DNA of 64,000 bases from Schaedlerella glycyrrhizinilytica_A (GTDB lineage Bacteria > Bacillota > Clostridia > Lachnospirales > Lachnospiraceae). The position numbers and the translations under genes are program-made. Shown here piece after piece: positions 43,279-52,476 of this stretch; the stretch's first letter is position 1; each line of letters opens with the position of its first letter. The stretch lies in the NCBI RefSeq assembly GCF_042852765.1, contig NZ_AP031414.1; one strand, written 5' to 3'. The notes beneath the pieces were generated by a model that was given only the letters and a program-made list of their open reading frames with translations, had not been told where the DNA came from and ran no database searches.

Positions 43279-44355
43279 ATGCTGCTGTTATTGAAAGATG
43301 CACCTGTATTGCAGATCCGGGATAACGGAGAATGCAGGATTTTGGATTTTGACAGGCTTCCCTTTGCACTGCGGAAGGAAAATGTTACGTTTGTTGAGTT
43401 TATGGAATGGGCATCCAACCGCACGTTATCGATCGGGCGAAGCTATGCAAAGGAGATTTTAAACACGATGCGTCTTCCCCAGAGTAATCGTTATGCGGTC
43501 TGTAAAGCCTGTCGGGGATTGAACTTGGAGGATGCGTATTGGATCTGTGACGAGGGTGATGAAAAGAATTGGGCGGAGGTTAATTTGTTTCAAAATCCAC
43601 TGTCATTGTTTGTGACAGAAATTTCTTTATCGGGACGGACTATTTATCACCAGAACGTAGCAAGAGAACAGGGGAATATCCATACACCGGAGCTTACGAC
43701 GCTGGGAACGAGTGCGAAAGGCTGGATCAGAAAAGAGGGGAGGATGTTTCTCCATAAAGTCGGAAAATATGAGATTCCGGCATCAGAGATTCTGACGGCG
43801 CTTCAGATCGATCATATTTCTTATGAAGTATCGAGAGAGGACGATATTTCATTGTATTTATCAAAAGAACGGAGTGAATGGATCGAAAGTGTCGGGGAGA
43901 AAATGGTCTGTTCAGAGCTTTTCACATCAGAAGAGACTTCGCTTGTTACATTCGAGGAATTTAAGATCTTTTGTGAGTTTTATGGATTGAATGCATATCA
44001 GGAAGCAAAAAAGATAGACAGGGAGTTCTATTTGAAGATGCAGATTGCAGACTATATTCTGAATAATAATGACAGGCATGAGCAGAATTGGGGATTTTTC
44101 ATGGAAAATTCCAGTGGAAAGATCATAGGATATTGTCCGTTGTTCGACCATGATCATACATTTGGATCATATCAGAATGTGATGTCCCAGACAACAGAGG
44201 AGTATCTTTCTTTATATGAAGCGGCGGTTATGGCGCAGAGGGAACTTCACATGGACTTGTCCGTGTTAGAGAAAATGAAGAAACCTGAATTATTGAGTGA
44301 CGGACAGTGGGCAGATGTATTAAAACGAAAAGAGCGGTTGGAGTCCGAAGGATAA
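43279..44355 (+). CDS. HipA-like kinase-fold protein, orphan (no HipB)
   Basis: This 358-aa protein resembles the C-terminal kinase lobe of HipA and phage PI3/4-kinase-like proteins. The catalytic loop LNNNDRHEQNWGFF holds D265, H267 and N270, and the metal motif FDHDHTF holds D290 and D292. A likely ATP lysine is K160 in FLHKVGK, preceded by a phosphate-binding-type stretch TTLGTSAKGW (about 140-149). HipA toxins phosphorylate glutamyl-tRNA synthetase and are silenced by a HipB repressor encoded next to them. No HipB-like DNA-binding gene is present; instead it sits 3 nt behind an amino acid symporter gene. The N-terminal 100 residues do not match HipA in a way I recognise. Function is open. 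Confidence 0.65.
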   Translation: MLLLLKDAPVLQIRDNGECRILDFDRLPFALRKENVTFVEFMEWASNRTLSIGRSYAKEILNTMRLPQSNRYAVCKACRGLNLEDAYWICDEGDEKNWAEVNLFQNPLSLFVTEISLSGRTIYHQNVAREQGNIHTPELTTLGTSAKGWIRKEGRMFLHKVGKYEIPASEILTALQIDHISYEVSREDDISLYLSKERSEWIESVGEKMVCSELFTSEETSLVTFEEFKIFCEFYGLNAYQEAKKIDREFYLKMQIADYILNNNDRHEQNWGFFMENSSGKIIGYCPLFDHDHTFGSYQNVMSQTTEEYLSLYEAAVMAQRELHMDLSVLEKMKKPELLSDGQWADVLKRKERLESEG

Positions 44356-44368
44356 GGAAATTATACAA

Positions 44369-44400
44369 AAAGGGGATTGCAATGATCAGCAATCCCCTTT
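44369..44400 (-). terminator. Terminator between convergent HipA-like and ABC-F genes
   Basis: AAAGGGGATTGC (44369-44380) pairs perfectly with GCAATCCCCTTT (44389-44400). The T tract is better on the minus strand (TTTTTGTA), so it mainly ends the ABC-F transcript. Confidence 0.85.
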
Positions 44401-44423
44401 GGCTCTTTAATAGAAATTAAAAT

Positions 44424-46058
44424 TTAATCTTCATCATCTGTCTCGACGGTATATGTCTGGCGCTTTCTTGCCATCTCATCACTCTCGAGGTATTCGTCGT
44501 AAGTGGTGATCTTGTCGATCAGTTTGCCGCCCGGTACGATCTCCATAATACGGTTGGCAGTTGTCTGTACGATCTGGTGGTCACGGGAAGTAAACAGCAG
44601 TACACCCGGGAATTTGATCATTCCGTTGTTCAGCGCCGTGATCGATTCCATATCCAGGTGGTTGGTCGGCTCGTCAAAGAGCAGGACATTGGCGCCGGAG
44701 ATCATCATCTTGGAGAGAAGACAACGTACTTTTTCTCCACCGGAAAGTACGGTCAGACGTTTCACTCCGTCTTCGCCGCCGAAGAGCATCCGACCGAGGA
44801 AACCGCGCACATAAGTGGCGTCTTTATTTTCGGAATACTGGGTCAGCCATTCGGTGATCGTATAGTCGTTGTCAAATTCTCCGCCGAAATCTTTCGGAAA
44901 ATATGCCTGAGAAGTAGTGATGCCCCATTTGTAAGTTCCCTCGTCCGGTTCCATCTCACCGATCAGGATCTTGAACAGCACAGTTTTGGCAAGTTCGTTT
45001 CCGCCGACAAAAGCAACTTTATCATCATGGTTCAATGTAAAAGTGATGTTGTCGAGGATCTTTTCGCCGTCGATCGTCTTGGAAAGCCCCTCTACGGAAA
45101 GGACTTCGTTTCCGATCTCACGGTTCGGGCGGAAATCAATATATGGGTACTTCCGGCTGGACGGTTTGATCTCATCGAGCTGGATCTTTTCCAGCGCACG
45201 TTTTCTGGAAGTCGCCTGTTTGGACTTGGAAGCATTTGCGCTGAACCGGGAAATAAATTCCTGCAGCTCTTTGATTTTCTCTTCTTTCTTTTTGTTGGCT
45301 TCTTTCATCTGACGGATCAGAAGCTGACTGGATTCGTACCAGAAGTCGTAGTTTCCGGCATAGAGCTGGATCTTGCCATAGTCGATGTCTGCGATCTGCG
45401 TGCAGACTTTGTTCAGGAAGTAACGGTCATGGGATACAACGATGACCGTATTCTCAAAGTTGATCAAGAATTCTTCCAGCCATGCGATCGCGTCCAGATC
45501 CAAATGGTTGGTCGGCTCGTCTAAAAGCAGAATATCCGGATTACCGAACAATGCCTGTGCGAGCAGGACTTTGACCTTTTCCGCACCGGTCAAATCTTTT
45601 AAGTATTTGTAATGAAGATCGGTCGCGATACCAAGACCGTTCAACAGGTTGGCGGCATCGGATTCTGCGTTCCAGCCGTCCATAGCGGCAAATTCTGCTT
45701 CCAGTTCACTGGCGCGGATCCCGTCTTCATCGGTGAAATCTTCTTTTGCGTAAATAACTTCTTTTTCTTTCATGATCTCATAGAGACGGGCATTTCCCAT
45801 GATGACAGTGTCCAGAACAAGGAACTCGTCATATTTGAAATGATCCTGCTGCAGGAAAGAAAGCCGTTCGCCCGGAGTGATGACGACTTCGCCGTTGGTT
45901 GGTTCTAACTGACCGGATAAGATTTTTAAAAATGTAGATTTTCCGGCGCCGTTGGCACCGATCAGACCGTAGCAGTTTCCTTCGGTAAACTTAATATTGA
46001 CATCTTCAAACAGCGCCTTTTTTCCGACGCGCAGCGTGATGTTGTTTGCACTAATCAT
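44424..46058 (-). CDS. ABC-F family ATPase (YbiT-like ribosome-associated factor)
   Basis: The 544-aa soluble protein has two ABC domains joined by a linker helix pair rich in Lys (ANKKKEEKIKELQEFISRFS). ABC1 has Walker A GANGAGKS (34-41) and a degenerate signature LTGAEKVKVLL, with Walker B ILLLDEPTNHLDLDAI. ABC2 has signature LSGGEKVRCLL and VLLFDEPTNHLDMES, but its Walker A reads GGNELAKT with Ala in place of the usual Gly. ABC-F proteins bind the ribosomal E site and change translation. ATG 46058 is used since AAGGAG lies 7 nt upstream; ATG 46064 overlaps that spacing. It is single and divergent from the patatin gene. Antibiotic resistance is not implied. Confidence 0.92.
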   Translation of the reverse strand: MISANNITLRVGKKALFEDVNIKFTEGNCYGLIGANGAGKSTFLKILSGQLEPTNGEVVITPGERLSFLQQDHFKYDEFLVLDTVIMGNARLYEIMKEKEVIYAKEDFTDEDGIRASELEAEFAAMDGWNAESDAANLLNGLGIATDLHYKYLKDLTGAEKVKVLLAQALFGNPDILLLDEPTNHLDLDAIAWLEEFLINFENTVIVVSHDRYFLNKVCTQIADIDYGKIQLYAGNYDFWYESSQLLIRQMKEANKKKEEKIKELQEFISRFSANASKSKQATSRKRALEKIQLDEIKPSSRKYPYIDFRPNREIGNEVLSVEGLSKTIDGEKILDNITFTLNHDDKVAFVGGNELAKTVLFKILIGEMEPDEGTYKWGITTSQAYFPKDFGGEFDNDYTITEWLTQYSENKDATYVRGFLGRMLFGGEDGVKRLTVLSGGEKVRCLLSKMMISGANVLLFDEPTNHLDMESITALNNGMIKFPGVLLFTSRDHQIVQTTANRIMEIVPGGKLIDKITTYDEYLESDEMARKRQTYTVETDDED

Positions 46059-46112
46059 AGTCATTCTCCTTGTATTTTGTATTCAATCAAATCCATTTTG
46101 ACTCTAACAATT

Positions 46113-46142
46113 ATCTTACCATGAGTAGAGGGAAAATAGCAA
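46113..46142 (-). promoter_or_regulatory. Promoter of the ABC-F gene
   Basis: On the minus strand TTGCTA (46142-46137), 18-bp spacer, TAAGAT (46118-46113) with TG one base upstream. Confidence 0.5.
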
Positions 46143-46234
46143 GGAGTTGTTAAGTATTCGTAAAAATCTTGTTTTGGAGGTTTATGTATTGGGAAAAACA
46201 GTATATAATAGGACGAAGAAAGGTGGGACGAATA

Positions 46235-47092
46235 ATGCAGAACGTAACAATGATATTAGAGGGCGGGGCTACAAGAGGAGTATTTACTTCCGGTGTTCTG
46301 GACTTTCTTATGGAAAAAGAATGGTATCCATCCCATGTGATCGGTGTCTCGGCAGGATCCTGCAATGCAGTGGATTATGTGTCGAAGCAGCCGGGACGTA
46401 CGAGAGACTGTATGATCCCAACGGATAAGAATGGAAAATATATATACGGATTTCGGAAATTTGTAAAAGAAAAGAGCCTGATGAACATGGATCTGATCTT
46501 TGATGAATACCCAAATCGTATTTATCCGTTTGATTTTGATACATTTTTTGAATCCGAGATTACATGTGAAATTGTAACGACGAACTGTCAGAACGGGCAG
46601 GCGGAGTATATGCAGGAGCACAGAGACAGGGAACGTTTGATGCGGCTTTGCAGAGCTTCGAGCAGTATGCCGCTGATCACACCGATCGTCAATATTGACG
46701 GAGTACCGTATCTGGACGGCGGTCTGGCGGATTCGGTTCCGATCGAACATGCTCTTGAGATCGGTAATGAGAAGATCGTTGTGATATTGACACGCAACAA
46801 AGGATACCGGAAAAAGACGATGAGCCGCGGCATGGCGGAGGTGTACAGAAAGGCATACCGATCTTATCCAAGACTGGTTCAGGCGATCTTGACGCGGAGT
46901 TTTCAGTACAACCGGACGATGAACAAGATCGAACGGATGGAAAGGGAGGGGAAGATCTTCGTACTACGTCCGAAAGTAAAACCGGTGGCAAGACTGGAGC
47001 GGGATGCGGAGACACTGCAGAGATTTTATCAGCATGGATATGACTTGATGGAGCAGGATTTTGAACGTCTGCAGGCATATCTTGAAAAGTAG
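46235..47092 (+). CDS. Patatin-like phospholipase
   Basis: The 285-aa protein is a patatin-family serine hydrolase with a Ser-Asp dyad. It has the oxyanion loop EGGATRGVFTSGVLDFL, nucleophile S39 in GVSAGSCNAV and D161 in YLDGGLADSVP. Such enzymes release fatty acids from membrane lipids. There is no signal peptide or membrane segment, so it acts in the cytosol or at the inner membrane face. AAAGGTGG lies upstream of ATG 46235. A TATAAT-like sequence near 46203 may be its -10, with no good -35. ppk starts 19 nt after its stop, so the two form an operon. Confidence 0.9.
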   Translation: MQNVTMILEGGATRGVFTSGVLDFLMEKEWYPSHVIGVSAGSCNAVDYVSKQPGRTRDCMIPTDKNGKYIYGFRKFVKEKSLMNMDLIFDEYPNRIYPFDFDTFFESEITCEIVTTNCQNGQAEYMQEHRDRERLMRLCRASSSMPLITPIVNIDGVPYLDGGLADSVPIEHALEIGNEKIVVILTRNKGYRKKTMSRGMAEVYRKAYRSYPRLVQAILTRSFQYNRTMNKIERMEREGKIFVLRPKVKPVARLERDAETLQRFYQHGYDLMEQDFERLQAYLEK

Positions 47093-47111
47093 AAGAGGAG
47101 ATTCCGGACAG

Positions 47112-49238
47112 ATGAAAGAGAGAGACAATATAAAAAAAGAAGCGCTTCGCTATACACAGAACAGGGAGTTATCCTGGCTTCGTTTTGATCAGAGAGTGCT
47201 GGAAGAAGCGCAGGATCAGAGTGTGCCGCTTTTGGAGCGGATGAAATTTGTATCTATTTTTACAAGCAATCTGGATGAGTTCTTTATGATCCGCGTGGGA
47301 AGTCTGTACGATATGGCTGCGGTGGACAATAAGCAGACTGACAGCCGTTCCGGGATGACGCCGCGGGAGCAGCTGGATGCGATCTATGACGCGGTGGCGC
47401 CGCTTTATAAAGAACGGGATAAGACTTATGCGGAGATCAAGAAGCATCTGGCACAGTACGGAATCTGCGGAACGAGTTTTAAAGAACTGGAGACGCAGGA
47501 GAAAAAATATGTAAAAAAATATTTCAAAGAACAGATTTTTCCGCTGCTTTCTCCGCAGATCGTCGATGCGAACCATCCGTTTCCACATCTATTGAATAAG
47601 GAAATCTATGTGATCGCCACATTGAAGCAGGAGAACAGTACGGGAACTACGATCGGAATCGTTCCGGTACCGCAGTTTATCTCTGATATCGTGTATCTTC
47701 CGGGGCAGGACGTGCGCTATATCAGAATGGAAAAAGTGATCATGGAGTTTCTGGAACTGATTTTCAGTCAATATGAGGTATCTGACAAAAATTATATCTG
47801 CGTCACAAGGAACGCAGATGTTTCGCCGGAAGATGAAGCTTACGCGGATGAAGAGGATTTTCGTTTCATTATGCGCGAGACGCTGCATAAGAGACGGCGG
47901 TTGGCAGCAGTGCGTCTGGAAGTGGCAAATCCGCTGACAAAGGAGATGGAAAAATATCTCTGTGAGAAGCTGGGCATCGGTCAGAAATGTATTTTCCGCA
48001 CAAAAATGCCGATGAAGCTGGATTTTATCTTTTCAGTGATCGATAAGATCCCGGCATCGATGAAGCGTCCGCTGATGGATGAACCGTTTACCCCGCAGCC
48101 GTCAGCTTCGGTGGCGGATGGCAGTGTGATGGCACAGGTGAAAAAACGTGATATTTTACTTTCGTATCCATATGAGAGTATGGAACCGTTTTTACAGTTG
48201 ATCAAAGAGGCGTCGAAAGATCCGGATGTGATGACGATCAAGATCACGATCTACCGTCTGGCAAAAAAGAGCCGTCTTGTGGAATATCTCTGTGCCGCGG
48301 CGGAGAACGGAAAAGAAGTTACGGTGCTGATCGAACTGAGAGCGCGGTTTGATGAGCAGAACAATATCGACTGGTCCGAGCGGATGGAAGAAGCGGGATG
48401 TCGGGTGATCTATGGAATCGAGGGATATAAGGTTCACTCAAAAATCTGTCTGATTACATACCGCAGCAGAAATGAGATCCGTTACATTACGCAGATCGGG
48501 ACCGGAAATTACAATGAAAAGACGGCGAAGATGTACACCGATTACTCATTGATGACCGGAGATCAGGGAATCGGAGAAGATGCGGTTATATTTTTCAAAA
48601 ATATGGCGATCGGCAATCTGAACGGCGTTTATCAGAATCTGATCGTGTCTCCGACCAGCCTAAAGCAGAAAGTGTTAAAGCTGATGGACGAAGAGATCCG
48701 AAAAGGCAGTGCGGGCAGGATCATTATGAAAATGAATTCCGTGACCGATATGGATTTCATCCGGAAAGCGGCGGAGGCGTCGAGAGCCGGTGTGAAAGTA
48801 GACTTGATCGTCCGGGGAATCTGCTGCATCCTGCCGGGGATTCCGGGGGAGACCGAGAATCTGAAAGTTACAAGTATTGTGGGACGCTATCTGGAACATC
48901 CGCGGGTATTCGTTTTCGGAACGGGAGACGAACAGAAAGTGTATCTCGGATCTGCGGATATGATGACGAGAAATACGGAAAAACGTGTGGAAGTAGCGTG
49001 TCCGATTTATGATGCGGCGATCAAAAAACGGCTCGTCCGCTATTTGAATATCATGCTTGCAGACAATGTGAAAGCACGGAAGATGTTGCCGGACGGAACG
49101 TATCAGAAAAAGACGGGCGGGGAGCGCACGATCTGTGCCCAGGAATATTTTATGAAAGAGGCATTGGATGCAGAGCGTCCGGTGAGAACAAAGGAAAAGA
49201 AGAATCTGTTGTCCAGGGTACGGAGATGGTTCCGATAA
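47112..49238 (+). CDS. ppk: Polyphosphate kinase
   Basis: This 708-aa PPK1-type enzyme makes polyphosphate from ATP reversibly. The N-terminal part shows YTQNRELSWLRFDQRVLEEA and FTSNLDEFFMIRVGSL. The two phospholipase-D-like catalytic domains include H442 in GYKVHSKICLI, the histidine that is phosphorylated in the family, and QIGTGNYNEKTAKMYTDYSL. The late segment RGICCILPGIPG is also typical. Length is normal (about 690). It follows the patatin gene closely; GAGGAG lies about 12 nt before ATG 47112, a slightly long spacing. No exopolyphosphatase gene is near. Confidence 0.95.
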   Translation: MKERDNIKKEALRYTQNRELSWLRFDQRVLEEAQDQSVPLLERMKFVSIFTSNLDEFFMIRVGSLYDMAAVDNKQTDSRSGMTPREQLDAIYDAVAPLYKERDKTYAEIKKHLAQYGICGTSFKELETQEKKYVKKYFKEQIFPLLSPQIVDANHPFPHLLNKEIYVIATLKQENSTGTTIGIVPVPQFISDIVYLPGQDVRYIRMEKVIMEFLELIFSQYEVSDKNYICVTRNADVSPEDEAYADEEDFRFIMRETLHKRRRLAAVRLEVANPLTKEMEKYLCEKLGIGQKCIFRTKMPMKLDFIFSVIDKIPASMKRPLMDEPFTPQPSASVADGSVMAQVKKRDILLSYPYESMEPFLQLIKEASKDPDVMTIKITIYRLAKKSRLVEYLCAAAENGKEVTVLIELRARFDEQNNIDWSERMEEAGCRVIYGIEGYKVHSKICLITYRSRNEIRYITQIGTGNYNEKTAKMYTDYSLMTGDQGIGEDAVIFFKNMAIGNLNGVYQNLIVSPTSLKQKVLKLMDEEIRKGSAGRIIMKMNSVTDMDFIRKAAEASRAGVKVDLIVRGICCILPGIPGETENLKVTSIVGRYLEHPRVFVFGTGDEQKVYLGSADMMTRNTEKRVEVACPIYDAAIKKRLVRYLNIMLADNVKARKMLPDGTYQKKTGGERTICAQEYFMKEALDAERPVRTKEKKNLLSRVRRWFR

Positions 49239-49305
49239 TCCAATGACAGATTAACAGCAGAGCGGACAGTTTGGGATCATGATCAGAAAACAGGAGGGAA
49301 AGACA

Positions 49306-50355
49306 ATGAAAGCATTACAGATCCGTGACTTTGGCACGGTTAAAAACGAAGAGATGGGCAGATTGTTTATCATGGAAAATGAAGCCGGTACAAAGGCAGC
49401 CGTGACGGATTTCGGAGCGGCGCTCGTGAATCTTTTGGTAAAGGATAAAGACGGAATACTGACTGACGTGGTGCTTGGCTATGATGAGGCGGCAGACTAT
49501 GAAGCCGGAACACAGTCGCTTGGAGCTACCGTCGGAAGAAATGCCAACCGGATCGGAGGAGCCGCGTTTGAGATCAACGGAACCCGGTATGAGTTAGATA
49601 AAAATGATAATGAAAAGAATAACCTGCACAGCGGAATGGATTTTTACAACCATCGTATGTGGGAAGCCGAAGAACAGGAGGACGGAAAAATCACATTTCT
49701 TCTGGAAAGTCCGGATGGGGATCAGGGCTATCCGGGAAATGTGGCTGTCCGTGTGACGTATGAACTGACGGAAGACAATGAACTTCGGATCACTTATGAC
49801 GGAACGCCGGATCAGGATACGATCCTGAATCTGACGAACCACAGTTATTTCAATCTCAACGGACATGACAGCGGGGATGTGCTCGGACACACGGTTGTGT
49901 TGGATGCAGATTTTTATACGCGTGCGGACGCAGAGTCGATCCCAACCGGGGAACTGGTCGATGTGACAGGTACGCCGATGGACTTCCGCGCGGGAAAAAC
50001 GATCGGGGAAGAGATCGGAGGAGACTATGAAGCGCTCCGTCTCGGAAACGGGTATGATCATAACTGGGTCTTGAAAAATGACAGAAAGTTTGCTAAAGTA
50101 GCACAGGCAGCGGGGGAGAAGAGCGGGATCGTGATGGAAGTATGGACCGATCTTCCGGGAATGCAGATGTATACGGCGAATTTCCTTGATAAGGAAGCCG
50201 GAAAAGACGGCGCGGTTTACGGATGCCGTTCTGCGGTATGTTTTGAAACACAGTATTTCCCGGACGCTGTACATCATGTGAATTTTGAAAGCCCGATCTG
50301 TAAAGCGGATACCTGTTACCATACAGTGACATCTTATCGCTTCCGGACGGCTTAA
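49306..50355 (+). CDS. galM: Aldose 1-epimerase (galactose mutarotase)
   Basis: The 349-aa cytosolic enzyme interconverts alpha and beta anomers of galactose or glucose. Family features are FGAALVNLLVKDKDG, the GATVGRNANRIGGAAFEING block, LHSGMDFYNHRMWEA with a catalytic-type His, NLTNHSYFNLNGHDSGDVLG with the second His, and the late FETQYFPDAVHH with the Glu base. AGGAGGG lies 7 nt before ATG 49306. It is followed directly by topB, whose reading frame starts within 27 nt. No Leloir pathway genes are near, so the sugar pathway is not shown. Confidence 0.95.
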   Translation: MKALQIRDFGTVKNEEMGRLFIMENEAGTKAAVTDFGAALVNLLVKDKDGILTDVVLGYDEAADYEAGTQSLGATVGRNANRIGGAAFEINGTRYELDKNDNEKNNLHSGMDFYNHRMWEAEEQEDGKITFLLESPDGDQGYPGNVAVRVTYELTEDNELRITYDGTPDQDTILNLTNHSYFNLNGHDSGDVLGHTVVLDADFYTRADAESIPTGELVDVTGTPMDFRAGKTIGEEIGGDYEALRLGNGYDHNWVLKNDRKFAKVAQAAGEKSGIVMEVWTDLPGMQMYTANFLDKEAGKDGAVYGCRSAVCFETQYFPDAVHHVNFESPICKADTCYHTVTSYRFRTA

Positions 50356-50382
50356 GTGAAAGAGAACGGATCAGAAATATTT

Positions 50383-52461
50383 ATGGGAAAATCAGTATAT
50401 ATAGCAGAGAAGCCGAGCGTAGCTCAGGAATTTGCTAAGGCATTAAAATTGAAGACAAGAAGAGGAGACGGATTTCTGGAATCGGAGGAAGCGATCGTGA
50501 CCTGGTGCGTCGGGCATTTGGTCACGATGAGTTATCCCGAAGAATACGATCCGGCATTGAAAAGGTGGAGTCTGAATACGCTGCCTTTCATTCCTGAGGA
50601 GTTCAAATACGAGGTGATCCCGGCGGTGGCGAAACAGTTCCGGATCGTCAGCGATATTTTGAACCGGGAGGATGTGGAACGAATCTATGTGTGCACCGAC
50701 TCCGGGCGGGAGGGAGAATATATTTACCGTCTCGTTGAACAGCAGGCACATGTGACCGGAAAAGAACGTCGGAGAGTGTGGATCGATTCTCAGACGGAGG
50801 AAGAGATTCTTCGGGGGATCCGCGAGGCGAAAGATCTTTCGGAGTACGACAATTTAAGCGCATCGGCTTATCTGCGTGCAAAAGAAGATTATCTGATGGG
50901 AATTAATTTTTCCCGTCTTTTAACTTTAAAATATGGAAACAGTATTTCAAATTTTTTACATACAAAATATGCCGTGATTTCGGTTGGCAGGGTGATGACC
51001 TGCGTGCTCGGCATGGTCGTGCGCCGGGAGCGGGAAATCCGGGAGTTCGTAAAGACGCCGTTTTACCGGGTGCTTGCAGGGATCGATGCAGGCGGAAAGA
51101 CATTTGAGGGAGAGTGGCGGGCGGTTAAAGGCTCCAGATGGTTTGAATCTTTTGATCTTTATAAAGAAAACGGATTTAAAGAACGGAAAAAAGCTGAAGA
51201 ACTGATTGCATATTTGAAAGAGGAAACACCGTTAATCTGTCAGATCACTGCGATCGAAAAAAAGAAAGAAAAGAAGAATCCTCCGCTTTTATACAATCTT
51301 GCGGAATTACAGAATGACTGTTCCAAGCGGTTTAAGATCAGTCCGGATGAGACGCTTCGGATCGTGCAGGAATTGTATGAGAAGAAAATGGTGACGTACC
51401 CGAGAACAGATGCCCGTGTTTTGTCTACGGCAGTGGCAAAGGAGATCAGCAAAAATCTGAACGGTCTGTCGAAATATCCGATGGCGGCGCCGTATCTGCA
51501 GGATATTCTGCAGTTTGGAAGCTATAAAGGGCTGGCAAAGACACGGTATGTCAATGACAAGCAGATTACCGACCATTATGCGATCATACCGACCGGGCAG
51601 GGATTACCGGCGCTGAATTCGGTTTCAGCGGCGGCAAAGCATGTCTATGACTGTATCGTGCGACGATTTTTGAGTATCTTTTATCCTCCGGCAGTCTACC
51701 AGAAAGTTGCGCTGACAACACAGATCCGGGGGGAGAGCTTCTTTTCCAGTTTCAAAGTTTTGGCGGAAGAGGGATATTTGAAAGTCGTCGGGATTCCGTC
51801 GAACAAAAAGACGGCACAGAGCGGCGGAAATGCGGAGAATACCGACAATTCGGAAAATGCAGAGAATACTGACAATGATCAGGATCTGGACACCGGATTT
51901 TTTCAGCTGATCCAAGGCTTGAAAAAGGGAATGAGTCTTCCGGTTCAGTCGTTAGAGATCAAGGAGGGCGAAACTTCTCCGCCGAAGCGTTACAATTCGG
52001 GATCGATGATCCTGGCGATGGAAAATGCAGGACAGCTGATCGAAGATGAAGAACTGCGTGCGCAGATCAAGGGAAGCGGGATCGGAACGAGTGCGACGAG
52101 AGCGGAAATTTTAAAGAAACTGATCCATATCAAATATCTGGCGCTGAACAAAAAGACGCAGATCATTACCCCGACGTTGCAGGGGGAGATGGTATTTGAC
52201 GTGGTGGAAAACTCGATCAAGTCACTGTTGAATCCGGAATTGACGGCAAGCTGGGAAAAAGGACTGACCTATGTGGCTGACGGCGATATCACACCGGAAG
52301 AATACATGCAGAAGCTGGATCATTTTATCATCAGCCGGACAAACGGAGTCAAAGGACTGAACAATCAATACCAGCTGCGGGCATGTTATGAGCGTGCAGC
52401 CGGATTTTATAAAAACGGAACAAGCGGAGCAAAACGAGGCAAGAGCGATAAAAAGAAGTAA
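50383..52461 (+). CDS. topB: DNA topoisomerase III
   Basis: This 692-aa type IA topoisomerase has the Toprim start SVYIAEKPSVAQEFAKAL, the ICTDSGREGEYIYRL-like acidic motif CTDSGREGEYIYRLV, and the active-site tyrosine in KMVTYPRTDARVLS. The late GTSATRAEILKKL segment is also present. It unlinks DNA strands late in replication. ATG 50383 gives the usual N terminus GKSVYIAEKPS but has no clear ribosome site; a GUG at 50356, right after galM, is an alternative 9 codons upstream. An Asn/Asp/Glu-rich stretch near residue 480 (NAENTDNSENAENTDNDQ) interrupts the domain and looks like a local duplication. It ends with a basic tail. Confidence 0.93.
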   Translation: MGKSVYIAEKPSVAQEFAKALKLKTRRGDGFLESEEAIVTWCVGHLVTMSYPEEYDPALKRWSLNTLPFIPEEFKYEVIPAVAKQFRIVSDILNREDVERIYVCTDSGREGEYIYRLVEQQAHVTGKERRRVWIDSQTEEEILRGIREAKDLSEYDNLSASAYLRAKEDYLMGINFSRLLTLKYGNSISNFLHTKYAVISVGRVMTCVLGMVVRREREIREFVKTPFYRVLAGIDAGGKTFEGEWRAVKGSRWFESFDLYKENGFKERKKAEELIAYLKEETPLICQITAIEKKKEKKNPPLLYNLAELQNDCSKRFKISPDETLRIVQELYEKKMVTYPRTDARVLSTAVAKEISKNLNGLSKYPMAAPYLQDILQFGSYKGLAKTRYVNDKQITDHYAIIPTGQGLPALNSVSAAAKHVYDCIVRRFLSIFYPPAVYQKVALTTQIRGESFFSSFKVLAEEGYLKVVGIPSNKKTAQSGGNAENTDNSENAENTDNDQDLDTGFFQLIQGLKKGMSLPVQSLEIKEGETSPPKRYNSGSMILAMENAGQLIEDEELRAQIKGSGIGTSATRAEILKKLIHIKYLALNKKTQIITPTLQGEMVFDVVENSIKSLLNPELTASWEKGLTYVADGDITPEEYMQKLDHFIISRTNGVKGLNNQYQLRACYERAAGFYKNGTSGAKRGKSDKKK

Positions 52462-52476
52462 AAGGAGAGCTGGATC

